Shown: piece after piece, positions 13,547 to 26,881 of the stretch
How positions within the stretch are numbered: the first letter of the stretch is position 1
Layout: each line of letters begins with the position of its first letter
NCBI GenBank assembly: GCA_003342895.1
Contig: PTFA01000160.1
Coordinates: forward strand, 624,027-688,026
From: Casuarius casuarius
Lineage: Eukaryota; Chordata; Aves; Casuariiformes; Casuariidae
Direction: 5' to 3'
Length of the DNA stretch: 64,000 bases
Translations under genes and position numbers: made by a program
The notes under the pieces: model-generated
The model's database searches: none
What the model saw: only the letters and a program-made list of their open reading frames with translations
What the model was told of the DNA's origin: nothing

Positions 13547-13939
13547 TTGTGCAAGCCAAGCCTCTCTGTTTTAAACTTTGATGTGATGAAGTAGAGAGCA
13601 TGTCTTTTAAACAGGCAAGATCAGTGACAGAAACGATGCTGCACAAAACAGCAGTCAGCACAACTTTTCATGACATAAGGGTCCACTAGGTTGTCAGCCC
13701 AGCCAGATGTTTCCATCTAGCAAGCCAGGCCAGATGGTGCACAGCTGTTCAAAATCTGTCCTCGTTCTTCTGTATGATAACGCTGGGGAGGTCAGTTACT
13801 TATAACTCTCTTCTTACAGGTTTTTGCTTTCTGAGACTGGAACAATTTGACTTTGTACATGCCTTCTGGTCTGTCAAGATGGGTAAAAATATTTAGGTAT
13901 TGAATGCTAAGTTTGCATATGCTACTTCTGGAACTTTGG

Positions 13940-14035
13940 TAGTTATTTTCTCCATTACATAGATATGGCAAACCAAGGCACAGCAAGATTAACTGACTTT
14001 TTGAAGGTTAAGAAAATAAGTCACACACAAAACAA
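13940..14035 (-). mobile_element. Decayed MIR (CORE-SINE) fragment
   Basis: Read on the plus strand, the segment TCCATTACATAGATATGGCA, then AACCAAGGCACAGCAAGATT, then AACTGACTTTTTGAAGGTTA and a closing GTCACAC, follows the reverse complement of the MIR core in order: the 'ccattttacagatgaggaaa' part, the 'ctgaggcacagagaggttaa' part and the 'cttgcccaaggtcacaca' part. MIR is an ancient tRNA-derived SINE family whose CORE domain predates the amniote split. This copy is truncated at both ends and has many substitutions. It is noncoding and presumably inert. Confidence 0.75.
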
Positions 14036-17000
14036 GATTTTTTTCCATAAACCATTCTGTTCATAACAAATTCCAAAAAGCTTGTTTAATCACTAAGATT
14101 TGCAAGCTGGCCTTTAAGTCTTTCTGAAATACTACTTACCCCAGTTTATTTCCAATCATTTAAGGTTCAAAATTCAATTTTAAGTGTATGTATAACACAA
14201 CACAGCTATTCCCTACTTGCTTCTCTGAAATGGACCTCACTGACTCCTTCACAGGAAAATATAATATTGCCTGTCTTTTCTTCCAAGCATTCATTTTATC
14301 ATTATCCTTTTCTCTCCTCCTACTATCTTTTCTTTCTTGCTTAGTTATTCTTATTCTATTACACAGTCAATATTTCCCTCTTTGTGTGTTCAACAGAACC
14401 ATACACTTACAGTAAATTCACTTCAGAAGGAACTCCCTAACCTTTATTCTTCTAGGAAACAAAAGAAACTCTGAATAATGACCAAACTGCGATAGGGGCA
14501 GCTATTGCTAGTAACAAAGATTAACTTAGTCTATCGGAAGGGCCTGCCACCATGGGCTGGCAAACAGTCCAAAGCCAAAGCATCCAGGCATCTGCTCAAA
14601 CTGCACGGTCGGATGTGAGCGCTCTTGCGAAGGAGGCAACAAGAGCAGACTGCGTTGTACGCTGCACTAAAATCACAACCTCGGACCAGTGCCCTAGCCC
14701 ACTCTGCATCTTCACTGCTCCGAAGTCCTCGACAGGATCCAGAACGCCTGAGCTGGGTTTCAGACTTGCCAAGCCAGCAGGAGTGGGCAAGCACACTGAG
14801 AGATGAATCAAAGCGGGATTCGCTGCGCCAAAAAGCTGTCACTGGTTGGTAGGACATGGGCGTGTGCACACGCAGGCAATTTAGAGAGTCAGGCCACTGG
14901 AGAGCATCTCCGACACTCCTGCAGCCAGCACACGTTTCCCGAAGCCTGACCCCTCCTCGCTCCGGTTGCCCATTCCCAACCACCAGCGATGACAGCTTCC
15001 CGTGCACGCACAGCAAGACCTGTCACGCCAGAAGGCTTTCATCCCCAGCCACATTAGAGTGCCGAGCCCTGATCCCAAATCCAAAGCAATGGGAGCTGAG
15101 CACGCTCAGCATCTCACACAGAAAAACTGTTCGAGTACATCTGGGGAACCCACAGCTAACACTAATTCATGACTTGCTCTGTGCTGCTGCATTAGCAAGT
15201 GCTATGTCAGATCACTGAACATTCAGGTTTATCATACCCTGGAAACCGTCAGCGGCACATCGAAGCCAGAAGAACTTCTGGGACTACTGGATGTAGCCAG
15301 TAGCCTCTTAGCTGACATCTGGCGCTGGAAAATAGGCAACAAGCTGAGCAGCAGAGGATGGGAGATTTGCCACTGTGTCTCACGATCTCCAAACATGCAC
15401 CCTGGCAGGTCACCCACACTGGAAGCCTCATCTAGACACTGCACACTTGCTACTGATAGAAAACACTGCTGTAGCAGAGAAAATAAGGAAGGGAAGAAAA
15501 CCAAACCGAACCAAAATCTCCCGTAGCCAGCAGTCACTGCTCCTCTGGGCGAGATGAACTGCTGCACGGCTTTGGGCTCAGTGTAAGACAAAATGTTTAA
15601 AGATAGAATTTTGAAACTTTTTAAAGCTGAAACTGGCTTTCTAAATCATCCTGGACAACCACCAGGAACACCACACCGATTACACACCCAAAACAAAACA
15701 CTTCAACCGGCCAGGTTTTACTACAAATTAATTCTACTTGAAACTCTTCTATTCTTCAGTAGTCCACACTGAATGCGCTAAGAACCGGCCTCCAAGGAGA
15801 CAGGGACACAACATGCAAAGCCCAGGGCGGGTAACGGGCAGGGTACGGCTAACGACCCGCACCGCTGCGCTCCTGACCAGCAGCAACGCTGGGAATCAGC
15901 AAACCAGCAACGTGCTATGATACCGCCTTGGCCAACTGAAGCTCTCGGGGTGATCTCAGTATCATCATGTTTTATTCCCTTGACCTCGGGGATCAGCCAA
16001 ACAGTGGGGCAGATTCCCCCACGCTCACCAAATGAAAGAGGTATTTCACCATAACCTCAAATAAACAAAAAAGCAGAGAAGGCAAGATGCTGCCAGGAAC
16101 TACAAAAGGCACCTGTAAACACAACTGCAGATGAAGCCAATGAACGTTCCCAACAAGGTCCTGCACTGTATAAGCAGAAGGATTTTGCTTCCCAGTTAAG
16201 ACAGAGGGATGGAAGGGAAATGAAGGTTGTAACTACAGAATTAATCATCCAATCTCAGCAGCATGCAAGGCTCCAAAATAAAATTCTAGATGACAAAAAA
16301 TATTAGAGTCATGGAAATAAGCTGAAGAATGGAAATCCTGCCTGCATTTTATCCTAAGATTGATCTTGCCCAGACTAGTCTTTTGGGAAACTACTGATTT
16401 AGCTAGAGAAAACGGAAACTAGCTTAGGAGCTGGAATACTGGCATGGAAATTGTATAAAGGGAAGAGACAAACCAGTTATCCTTAAAGAACTATTGGAAA
16501 GAAGAAAGTTTGGTCAAGGATTGATCTTTACAACAGACACTTGCTTTAATAGCTTTGGCGAGTTTGCTGATAGTGTAAAGTGAGAGACATCTGTGATGCC
16601 AAGGAAGATCAGAGTATCAGACAGCAACTGATGACCGTGAGGACTGCTTTTGTCTTGTTGCTTCTCCTCACACCAGTCAACCACCAGAAGACTAGGAGCC
16701 ACCAGGAAACAAGAAAATAAAGTCTTTAAAGTTTATTACAGCAGTAAAGGTAGGAAAACCTTAAGTCACTGTTCAAGGAACGAAGAGACTTCTGCATCCT
16801 AGTTGCACTTATTTATTCAAAAGTCAGGAAGAATAAGGCTCTCAACCCCCTGATGGTCAAAAAGTCAAATCAAGTTTAGCAACACTGAAGAGAAAAAACC
16901 TCAAACTGACCAAGAAAGAGTTTTCATTTAAAAAAAAAGTGAAGATTGCTTCAGAGACAGAAATGGGGTTTGCTGTGCATGCTGAATTAGGCAGCAAGCT

Positions 17001-17300
17001 TTGGGGAGCTCTTTCTGTGGGCCAGTCCTAACTGCAGGCTCAAAGCAAAGATCTCTGCCCTCCTTTGCTCTGCAAGGTACATATTTGGTCAGTCTTCATC
17101 AGTGTGATACCTTCATTCTCTTCATACGAGTTTACATTTTCTGTGGCTCTCAGTTACTCTGTTAACAACTTATCTGAGTACTCATTCTAACAAGTGTATG
17201 TTGTTCTATTTTATCGTATCAATATGACAAAAAAGCTCTTTAAATTAAATACAACACGGGCTATATCTGCCACGATTATGTAATCAAATTTCAGGTTACA
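14036..17300. other. Non-genic stretch, no recognisable gene
   Basis: It contains T/C-rich sequence at 14,280-14,395 and a GC-richer block at 14,540-15,080. That block is open on both strands at once: a 161-codon minus-strand frame overlaps several plus-strand frames, none with a recognisable product. A short plus-strand frame after the acceptor-like CTCTTTGTGTGTTCAACAG near 14,398 runs 25 codons to a stop. It was noticed as a possible last exon but is too short to support. The rest is featureless. Confidence 0.45.
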
Positions 17301-17316
17301 AATATTACTCACTTAC

Positions 17317-17362
17317 CCTAAAAAGCCCACAGCTAACAGCCAGGATAGCAAAACAAGTAACA
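17317..17362 (-). CDS. Candidate 46-nt coding exon with hydrophobic product (unverified)
   Basis: On the minus strand a strong acceptor (TTCTGTTTTCTCATTGCAG) is followed by 46 nt and a strong donor (GTAAGTGAG). Only the frame entering after two bases is useful: it gives LLVLLSWLLAVGFLG and leaves after two bases, so the exon would be phase 2 to phase 2 in a minus-strand gene. The peptide is almost wholly hydrophobic, as in a membrane-spanning segment. Frame 1 has a stop. Both splice sites are among the best in the window. T-rich DNA tends to encode hydrophobic residues by chance, and I cannot name the protein. Confidence 0.25.
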
Positions 17363-20300
17363 CTGCAATGAGAAAACAGAATAATCAAAGACACCTTATT
17401 TAGGCAAGCATGCTAGAAACCCTGATTCAAAGTTCTTAATATTCCTAAGGTAAGAAATGATTTTTTGTTTGTTTTTATTAACACAGACATCTATTCAAAA
17501 TGAAACTGAGATAATCTGTCTGGATTGCATTTTAATGTTTAGCTTTTCTTAGTACACAGTTTTTCCCCTTATTATCTCTCCTTTTCTCTGCATATCACTT
17601 CAGGCCTAAAGTCACGTCATAACAATGTTTGCGAACACTTAAGTATTTGACAAATAACATTCGATACCTGCAAGAGGTTTTCCTGAGCTGCCTCATGCAA
17701 AGCAGAGAGCACAGCATACTGCACTCGGCTAAAAGGCACAAGGCTCCCAGCAGAGCTCACAGCCGAGTCTCTCCTGATCTACCACGATGGCAACCATGGC
17801 CAGAAGAGTGGACAAACCTCCTTACATCTCAGTGGCACTCCAGATTTGAATCTCTCCTCAGTGAATCAACCCAGTTCTAACGACTAAACTCAAACACAAA
17901 AGCTGTGCCTTGGACAATTATAAACCACAGCTGCACCACTAAGAAAACCTGGTGCCTCTACAAAATGTGGTCAAGTACCTGGTGGTTAGAGACCTCCTGA
18001 TGCTTCCAAAGATTTGGACAGAAGATTCAAAGTTCTCATAACTCTATTAAGAGTTTGTAACTCTTGTAAAGGTTTGTATTCACATTCAGTTCTGTCCCTC
18101 CTTAGCCTTTTTTGCACATAGAGAACAATTTGGTTTCTTATTAGCAAACTGAAAAACTGTTACTTTATGATAGGAAGCACAGTTAATACTATCAGTGTGA
18201 GAAACAAGCTTCTTTTGCTAGATCTTATTGTCCTTATTAAAAAAAAAAAACAAGAAGTAGCAAAAAATAGAAACTAATAAAACAGCCTTATAAAATGGAT
18301 TATTTGAAATCACACAAACATTTAGATTATGGAAAGTTTCAGTAGCAGTAATACACAGGATGCATATTTCTTGGGAATAAAGTTCCTGTTCTGCCTGCGT
18401 TACCTTAACCTGCAGGTTACCTTTTGTGATCTGTTTAGCACCTGGAAGCCAGGACAGTACAAGTCAGTTTTCCCAACATACTAATTAACAGAGTCCATTG
18501 ACCTTTCATGGGATTTCTTGATCAAAACATTTTCAAAAGCTGTATCTGTTATCAAGGAGACACCTACGTGACCCCATGCAGAGCCTGAAAAGCTGATTGC
18601 TTTGGGTATGGTAATGCATGCTGAAAGAGAGCATATATCACATTACTGGCTATTGTACGTCCTATTAATCTGAATGAGCCACTATTTTAATAAAGTACCA
18701 TTTTAATTATTGGAGATGACAACAAAGATATTTGTGAATCCAGGAGAATCTTGTAAGATCAGTTTAAACAGTTAAAATAATAAAAAGGAGAAATATGAAC
18801 AACATCAAGCCAGTAACTCCTAAACTTTCAGGATATGCAAAGGCTCCTCTTGAAGGAGGGAGGAGGAGGGTGCAGGAGGGCAGGCAGCTCACTCAGCTTT
18901 GGCAAAGCCCAGCTCTGGTGACAAGGGCCTCTAGCTGTCCACGAGGCCATAGCGTAGTAACTTGGTACAGTGCGCATCATCCTAAACGCCAGAGAAAGCC
19001 AGACCATCTGTGACGGCCTCAGGCCAGATTGCTGCCTTACACCTTTTAATTCAGGGAACCTCTGAATATTTCCACCCACTTCTCTCAATTATATCGACTA
19101 CGTGATCTTCTGCAAGTCTCTCGGAGCCTTTAATCATTCTGGGAGAGCTGCAAAGAAACAGCATCGCACGCCGCTGACAGCGGGGACGTGCAGCTCACTA
19201 CCGATTCCTCAGGTCCTTCTGCACATGCATCCCCAGAAACAGCAAGGAGCGGAAAAGCCTGTCCTGAATTAGAAGACACCGACATTTTGGGGAGTGGTTC
19301 TTCTCCAGTTGTAACAACTGAGAGACCCTGGGCAAGGTGGGGGTTTTGGCTTTTTTTAAATTAACGCTCCTTTATTATTGATGAGGATCTGGGGCATTCT
19401 GTCTGTTCCCTAGTTCTCATCTTCCCGATGAATATCCTCCTCCCCAGAGGCACAATGAAATTCATCCTCCAAACATGCAGCTACTCAGAAAAGGCACTCA
19501 AGCACCGGACAAGGTAAATATTTATCTAGACTGAGGTTAACCCTTTTAAAGCATAACTATGCTTCTTACCACAAACTCAATTGACTGAGCTTTGTTGACA
19601 CCTGTGTCAACAACTGATTGCCAAGCTTAGCCAGCGTTTAATTTGAATCACATCTGTGAGAAGCAAATGACCTACAACTGTCCTAGGAAAGGAGTGCTGC
19701 TCGCTCAAGGAGTGAAGCTGGAAGCTTTAACACAAGGAAATTTCTTGATAGTCAGGTGTCAGAGCAACCCAAAATCAGAATGTCAAATACAAGAGGCTAG
19801 TCTCCCTACTTTCTGTGCCAAAACCAGACTGAATATAGTCTTTTGTCACCACACAGAATACCTCTATTAAAGAAGCTGAGTTAGCCCTATAACAATCAAG
19901 TGCGTCAGCAGAGCGCGATGCTTAGACGTGGTGATGATGAGAACGTACACACACAGAGCAACGCAGAGTCGCAGCTGCTTCTGTCCCAAGACGTTAGGAT
20001 AAACAGATGGAAGGGCACTTACACCCCTTGCCACTGGATGAGATGGTATCTCACGTGAGACCAGGCTGACATTTGCAGGGCTGCTGACGCAAACTTTGTA
20101 CAGATAGCTCAAGAAAGCTGTGACTGCAAAAGAGCAATGAAGAGCAAAGAAGGAAAAATTCTTCTTTCAGAAGAACAGGAGGAAAAGAAGAAAGGCAAGC
20201 TGGTTTCCCTTCTTCTATTAACTATCTCCAAAGATCAGATGAGGTCAAATTTTTAACAGGTGAGCACAAAACAGCCCTAAAGGATCTCTGGCTTTGTGAG

Positions 20301-22999
20301 GATTTTGCAGCATAGATCCTCAGTGAAACTGAAGCTTCTTTTCAGGTCAACAGTACTGAAATGGTATGGTGGGGGCAAAGAGGGGGAACTCCTGCAAACC
20401 ACCTTCTGAACTGACCTGGGAGGCGGCACTGCTCCCTAGAACGTGCACACTCGTACCTCAAATGACACAGGAGTCCCAGAGGTATTGCCAGACTCCTCAC
20501 CCGCCCAGGAAAGTCTCCAGTTCTCGTTACTTCCAACAGCAGCACAGGGAGAGTACAGGGAAATCTACTGTTAGAACAAGCGCACAGGATCAGTGATCTA
20601 TACCCCTTCCAAATGCACACAGTGGTTTTAATCTCAACTTCACTTGCCAGCAGCTTCTGCCTCCTTTTGAGATGTGTATGTTCTCTCAGTAATCCTCAGG
20701 ACTGCTCAAACCACAGCCTAGAGTTTCCCTTTCGCTTAGAATTCCTTCAACTGAATAAGAAGGGAACACTAAAGACTTCATAATACTAATACTAATGAAA
20801 TGACCACTACTAATGCCATACAACAGCCTACTAAAACAAACCAAATACATTCAGTGAGACAGAGGAGACCATATTGTTTTAAATCACAGACATGAACTCA
20901 AATAATGGAATGGATGAATATACTGGACTAATTCAATATTCCTGGCAGTACAAAAGTATGCACAAACACTTCATGGATTTAACACCATTAATATTATGTT
21001 GGAAAAGGGTTTTGAATTCTGTCAAAGTGATGGTAAACAATCAATAGTTCTATGCAGGGGCATATAAAGAAAGCTTGAGCTCTTGGGTTATAGCTGTCCA
21101 CAGATAAATATATCATCTAGAAGGAAAACTATTAGAAACCTTGCAAATTCCAAATGGCAGCAAAACAGTCCAGGCCTCTGTCGGCTTCTGGTTAGCATTA
21201 ACAACTTCAAGGTGGGTGAAGAGCCACGATCTTGGACTGGCAGCTGTACCATCAGATGCCTGCACACAAGACACTTCGACCAGCAGAAGTGCACCTCTAC
21301 CACTTCAGCCTGCTTTGCTTAGAGGGGAGGTTCTGCCCATGACGCTATGAAGCATGGCTTTGCAAACAGACTTGGGTCTGAAATAGGAACACTTTGCCAA
21401 TACAGTTACACTGGCAAGAGACCCTGAAGTACACACACGTAATCTCAGTCGAGATTTGGAAAAATTAATAATCAGCCCCCCTCATTACCAGATGCTTCTA
21501 TACACCACTTGGAAGGGAGAGCAGAAAGTCGCACAACCTTGCGCAGTAAGGTCAGCATTTAAAAGGAGAAGAAACAGAAGCCCTCTTTCAACTTTTAGAG
21601 TTGAGAAAAAAAGAGAAAGGAGAAAGAGTATCTGAAAGGAATGAAATGTGCAGCATCCTAGAAGCACAAATGTAAAATTCAAAGTAACATCAGCTAATTC
21701 AGCTAAGAAACCAATTATGCTTCAACTGAAAGTGTAAGTCACTCCGCACCTCCTTAACTTGCCGCCTTCTGGGATACTGTGTTTTCTATTAACAAAAGAG
21801 AGCATGGATTTATAAAACAGCTGTTTTTGTGCAGACTTGATATCCAACTGCATGTCCCAACACTTACTCGTTCTGTCTTGGTTTATCATTTCAACCACAC
21901 GCCCTTAAGTGGCTCTTTGTCAAACACCTGAGTGTTGACATATCCCATTCTGCAGAATTATGCAAAATGGAAAGCAACAAAAGGTCGGGCTGCACAAGTT
22001 TTTGTGGATTAGCTGCTACCATTCTAGCCAGGAGCAGTACTTGTAATGCCATTTATCGAAATAATTCCTTTATACATGCATTAGACAGAATATCAAATAA
22101 AAGTTAACAACAGTTCAAAGCACCGTAACAATTGGTGGCTATTGCTCTTGTGCTGCACAGTGATATAGGATATGCACAGATTTTCATCAAGACCCTCTCA
22201 AATTAAATGTGCTTAACCTCAACAACTTTAACAAAAAAAGCAAGAAATCACCACACATCATATCCAGAGAACTGAAAAACTGAAGGCAGGGGGAGGTGCA
22301 AGAAGCCAGTGATGGAAGCTGTTATTCCACTGTGTTTATGATTTACCTTCTTTAAGCCAGCTTCTGGCATATCTCGTACCGCCTCACTTGCGCTGCATAA
22401 CATAACCTAGTTCACCCATTTTCAGGCATCTCTTCTTAACACAAATGCAAGAGCGTATCTTTGAAAAGAGGTTAGTTACCAGCAAGCAGATCTCAAGCCG
22501 CGTTCTCTGTCTGGTACGTGGAGTACTTCCGTTGCCGCAGGCAGAATAACCAACAGCTTCTCTCGTCGTACCCTGGGCAAGAACCCTCTGAACTGGGGCA
22601 AAGAAAACTGCACCAACAAAATCCCCAGCTGCAAGCCTGAGCAGAGCAGAATACAAGATAAATATCAGCTTCCACCACTGCCGCATCCCATAGGAGTGCC
22701 AGAAAGAGTCACTAGGGTCACGTCTCACTGCCTGAAAGCCCTGCAGAAGCCGGGAAGTGTTGCTGGTACGGAGCCAGCTCTCTCTCAGGGCAGGATGGGA
22801 ACGGGACATGCTGTCAGCACCATCTCTAGACAAGCGCAAGCTGGAGATCCGGGTACACATAAGTTTGGGTGGTGATGGATGGGCAGGACGTGCTTGGTCT
22901 TTGCAGTTATGGGCTCGCAGCACATCTACAAGCCTTGGTTAATGCTTACAAGGGAGCAGCACGGTAAACCCCACCAGAGCAGCTGTGACGGATTCAGAA
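17363..22999. other. Non-genic stretch, no recognisable gene
   Basis: This is AT-rich background with several scattered open frames lacking motifs. An AT-rich block at 18,590-18,740 has homeodomain-type TTAATTATT sequence and could be conserved noncoding DNA. A 46-nt open stretch near 22,343-22,392 on the minus strand lies between AG and GTAAAT, but its acceptor lacks a pyrimidine tract. A 179-codon minus-strand frame (22384-22923) matches no family I know. Confidence 0.4.
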
Positions 23000-23916
23000 A
23001 CCACGGGCTGAGGACAGATGGTGCCGTTACTCCCTCCCAAAGACCTCCCAAAGCCTGGGCTCTGCTCCCGCAGGCAGACTGACGGTGTCCCCCAGCTGAC
23101 GTCCCAGGCGCCTGCGGGGCAGCAGTGCCCAAGGCAAACTCAGACAACTGCTATAGAAACTCAGGCTTGAAGAGCAAAGATTTGCAGACGGCCTATCATT
23201 CAAAGGTAAACTCTTTGCGTAACTGCTATCTTCCAGGAAAGGACCTTGATGAAAGCACTCCCCATCAGGCTGGAAACACTGGAGCCACAAAAGGAGCCCT
23301 CAAGCCTCTGCCGGCTCTGAGGCTCAGCACCGGTCCCCGCAGCAGTGTTACGTACCAGCTCCTCCTAACTTGTAGGAGGCAGCAGCAGATTTGTCATTTC
23401 TTAACATGACCAACAGAACACAGATCCATACTGAAATAAATCTCAGACTGCGAATAACTAGGAAACAGAAGTTTAGTGCATTAAAGCAGGCAGAGAAGCG
23501 AGTAGTCTGGAAGCAGAAAATGTCTGAGTTATGAATAATTGTTTAGCTAATGCCCTTAATAGCTACTCTGCTCCCAACTTCACTTCTGCCGTTTGCCCAG
23601 ACATGCACCAGGACATGTGCTTTTCACAACACAACGTTCAGCACAGATTTAAGATGATGCTACAAATATTTTGTCTAATATTAGGTATGCGTGATGCAGC
23701 ACATCAGGTGTGCTGCAGACAGCCACGGACTGCTCAAGGACTCCTGATCCCAGGACCAAGTCTCTGTTGTCTGAACCAAAGGAAAAAAAAAGAAAAGAAG
23801 AAAAGGCAAACAAAAAACCTCTTCACAAAGTTGTTACTAAACTTTCATTTCTAAATAATGGTGCCACTGGAGAAAGTCAGAGTACCTCACAGTGAAAGTG
23901 TAGAGCAACTGTTATT

Positions 23917-23949
23917 AAAAACAAACAAACAAACAAACAAAAAAAAAAC
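23917..23949. repeat. (AAAC)n microsatellite
   Basis: About six AAAC units pass into an A-run and then C-rich sequence (CCCAACCC, CCCCCCCAAAAA). This A/C-rich tract may derive from the poly(A) tail of an old retroposon, though no body is visible. Confidence 0.9.
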
Positions 23950-24117
23950 CCAACCCTCTGTACCCCCCCAAAAACCACCCACACACGTAGTAGGAAAAAA
24001 AATCAATCAAATGAAAGCCCTGTGTCACTGAAGTATTCAGCTAGTTTGTCATGATACAGGATACACCTCTGACTTTGATTTTTTTCCATTATTATCAAGA
24101 TTAAAAAAAGGTTGCAA

Positions 24118-24128
24118 CCCCCCCCCCC
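24118..24128. repeat. C11 homopolymer
   Basis: Eleven consecutive C follow GGTTGCAA. On the opposite strand this is a G-run that can take part in G-quadruplex structure only together with other G-runs, which are absent nearby. Confidence 0.95.
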
Positions 24129-26149
24129 GCATCATCCAGGTAAGACTATTACCATCAACATCTTAGATTTCCAAATGTTTCAAATATTTCCCAATAGTAA
24201 CAATCCTCTTTAAGAACCTCCACAGCACAGTGCAGAATAAGGGAGGGTAAGGGCTTTACATGCTTTTTAAAAAAACCCAAACACTATTACCAGCATCAAA
24301 GCATCTCCACTAGTTTCACAACTGTCCTTTCCTTAGCAACTGATTAAGAGACTTAAACCCCAGAACAGGAGTCTAAGTGGCTCATTACATTAAAAAGCAA
24401 AACCAAACAAGACATGGAAAAAACACTTTATTTATGCTTTTTTTTATTTATGCTATCACATCTGCACCACAATGAGTAGTATGAGCGTGAAAATCCTTCT
24501 TAATACCGTGAAATGTGCTCTGTTACAGGGGACTGTCCTGGTTAGTGTGGCGCTCATTCCTTTTTACCCAATTCAAACAAGTTGTTCAAAACTAATTTTT
24601 ATTTTCTGGGGAGCAAATACTCAGAAGTAACATTACTCATCTTCTAAGGGCTGGCCTTCTCCTCACACATCAACCAAACCGCAGAACTTTAAGAAGGAAT
24701 GGAAAAAAATGAGCTTCTTTAGAGCTTGAGATCATCCTCCCCTATATTCTGTAGAGGCACAACGCTCATCTCAAGGGCACTGGGTGTACGGGACACCCAG
24801 CAGAGATTAAACAAAAGTAGAAAGGCAGAGAGATTTTTTTGATTTTTTATTACAGTGAACATAAAAAAAATTAGCATTGGAAGGAAATAAAAAACTTATG
24901 CAGACGTAAACACGAAACCAGTTCTGTTGAGAAATCTGCATCCTTACGAGACGAAGTGGACGGAGCTGCTCCTTGCACACAATGCCAAGCCGCGGGAATC
25001 TTTGTTTCTAGGACCCTCGTAAAGCCACCACTGGCATGAGAAGGAATTGTGTACTGCATTTGAACAGTCTTAAGTACCACTCACCCATGAGTAGATTTAC
25101 AGGGCTATTACTCATTTTCGAGCAGAGACTAGGGAGCGATGTAATTTCAAGATTCTTTAAAATTGGTTTAAAGAAAATACACATACGGGTTTGAAATGTA
25201 TTTACCCAGCTTGAAGTCATATGTTGCATAAGAGAATTTACAATATAATCTGGAGAAAACACCACATAAATGCAGTGCCTACATAAGCACAGAGCCTCAA
25301 AAAAAGTCACAATATTCTCTGGCAAGATTTGAAAGAGATTTAGCAACAACTGACAATCTTTTCAGATTAACACAGATAATACCAGCACTGATATTTGAAC
25401 TTTAAAGATATGTTATTTCTAAAATAGCAAAAAGCAATCGTAAGCCTGAGAAGCAACATAATGTCAATTAAAAAAAAAATTAAAAGGCAGAAGAAACCAA
25501 CACTAAAAGGTACCTGCTTCAAAGATGAGACTAAAAACGCAGTATCAGAAAATTTACTGTGTGACATGCCCGTGAAAATCTAAGCTCTAATGCCATTACT
25601 TGAGACACGATCACGCTCCAGATAGGGCTTTCGGCTGGGACCCATACATGTTTGGCAGGCGCCGTGCAGCTCCCAGCGAGCAGTCCGGGAGGTACACGTG
25701 TGGCGAGCAGAACTCAAGATGCTCCTTCCAGCTGCTCGAGACAATAAAGAAAAACAATACACACGCACACGCGCTCTTGCCAAGCTCCCCTTCCCACAAC
25801 TGAGCCGTGCATTAAGAGCCTATCAAGAAAAGAGTTTCTCAAAGTGAAAACAGCAGTTCCTGACTCATGCAGTAAAATGACGGCTAATACAGTAACACTG
25901 CTTTGGGGGGAAATGAAGGAAATGCTCCTGAAATCCTACAGGATGTTTAAGTAGGTAAGAGAAGGGAGCTAATGAGGAGACTGAAAGCCCAGACTACTGC
26001 CATGGTATTTAACCACCCTGACACTGTCATAAAGCATTTTCATTTATCACAACTGTATTTTAAAGGTACAAGTGCTGTAATTAAGCTAGCACAGCAAAGA
26101 AGATTAAGCAAGATAGTATGTAGAGCTAGTGTACACTTTGCCAAAGCTC

Positions 26150-26200
26150 ATCACTAATTGCAAATTAGCTGCACGCATTTAAAAGCACATTTGCATCCAT
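26150..26200. promoter_or_regulatory. Octamer plus homeodomain motif cluster (candidate enhancer core)
   Basis: CTAATTGCAAATTAG at about 26,154-26,168 is a near-palindrome made of TAATT/AATTA homeodomain half-sites around a GCAAAT core. It is followed by a perfect octamer ATTTGCAT at 26189-26196. The octamer is the classical POU-factor site. The surrounding 26,040-26,330 is AT-rich and non-repetitive with further TAATTA-type words (TTAATTACATTA near 26,283-26,294). The grouping looks like a developmental enhancer, but conservation cannot be judged from one sequence. Confidence 0.35.
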
Positions 26201-26534
26201 TTTTCCTAGGTAATGGATGGGCAATTACTTTAGCTCAGGTATTTTCAGGACACGTGCAGTGTCATACAGTTGCGTTAGCTAAATTAATTACATTACAAGG
26301 ATTCTGCCAATTCTTTGGATCGCGGCCACCGAGCTCACTGTCTTCTGTTTGGATCCTATAATACTGTCTGTTAACTACACAATTAGCGTACAGAAAAGCA
26401 ACCTGGGGCTATTGCTTTTTTCCTGTGGCTGCCATTATTTTTCTTGCTGCTGTGTCAAGCCTTCATCTATGGAGCAGATGGGCAAAAAAAAGCATTAACG
26501 TCACTTCCAACCCAGTTCAGTTAGAGCCACCGCA

Positions 26535-26720
26535 AAATACCGCGGGCTCAGAGACAGCACCTTTCCGTCAGAGCGCGCACTCGTCCGCACCTCCTCTGCC
26601 GTCCCCTCTCGCTAGGCATCAGCCCGCAGTGGCGTCCAACACCCGAGCCAGCTCGCAGCTTCCCAGCTGCAGAAGCGAAGCCGAGTCCTGCCTCCCCAAA
26701 GACAAGCAGCCAGACGCTCG
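26535..26720. promoter_or_regulatory. CpG-rich pocket
   Basis: A short block with raised CpG density (GTCAGAGCGCGCACTCGTCC and similar) is embedded in AT-rich DNA. It is open on both strands. No core promoter motif or transcript boundary is visible. Confidence 0.3.
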
Positions 26721-26881
26721 CATTGATGGGAAGAGAACCGCAGAAGAGGCTACGAGCATATTTCATCACCAGGTTTTTGTAAAGATTAAAATAAGCAGTG
26801 AATCAAAGAAAAAGAAAATCATTAAAAAGCAGAAATTAACAGCGTAAATGAATCAAACTGTCACTAGAAGAGCTGACTCAC

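Larger units (their letters stand above)
23000..26120. other. Non-genic stretch with simple repeats
   Basis: A CpG-containing patch lies at about 23,000-23,350, followed by AT-rich DNA with the simple repeats listed separately. The minus-strand 113-codon frame at 25008-25349 has cysteine-rich but otherwise random-looking content and overlaps no recognisable domain. Nothing else is identifiable. Confidence 0.45.

Noticed and set aside
14531..15016. 161-codon minus-strand frame
   Set aside because: The same DNA is open in several frames on both strands, and no family or splice structure supports it.
21858..21943. Minus-strand stretch between CTCAG and GTAAGTGTT
   Set aside because: All three frames contain stops; at best a noncoding exon, and the acceptor is weak.
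26158..26361. Plus-strand frame considered as a retroviral integrase remnant
   Set aside because: No HHCC or DDE spacing, no LTRs and no other pol-like frames nearby.
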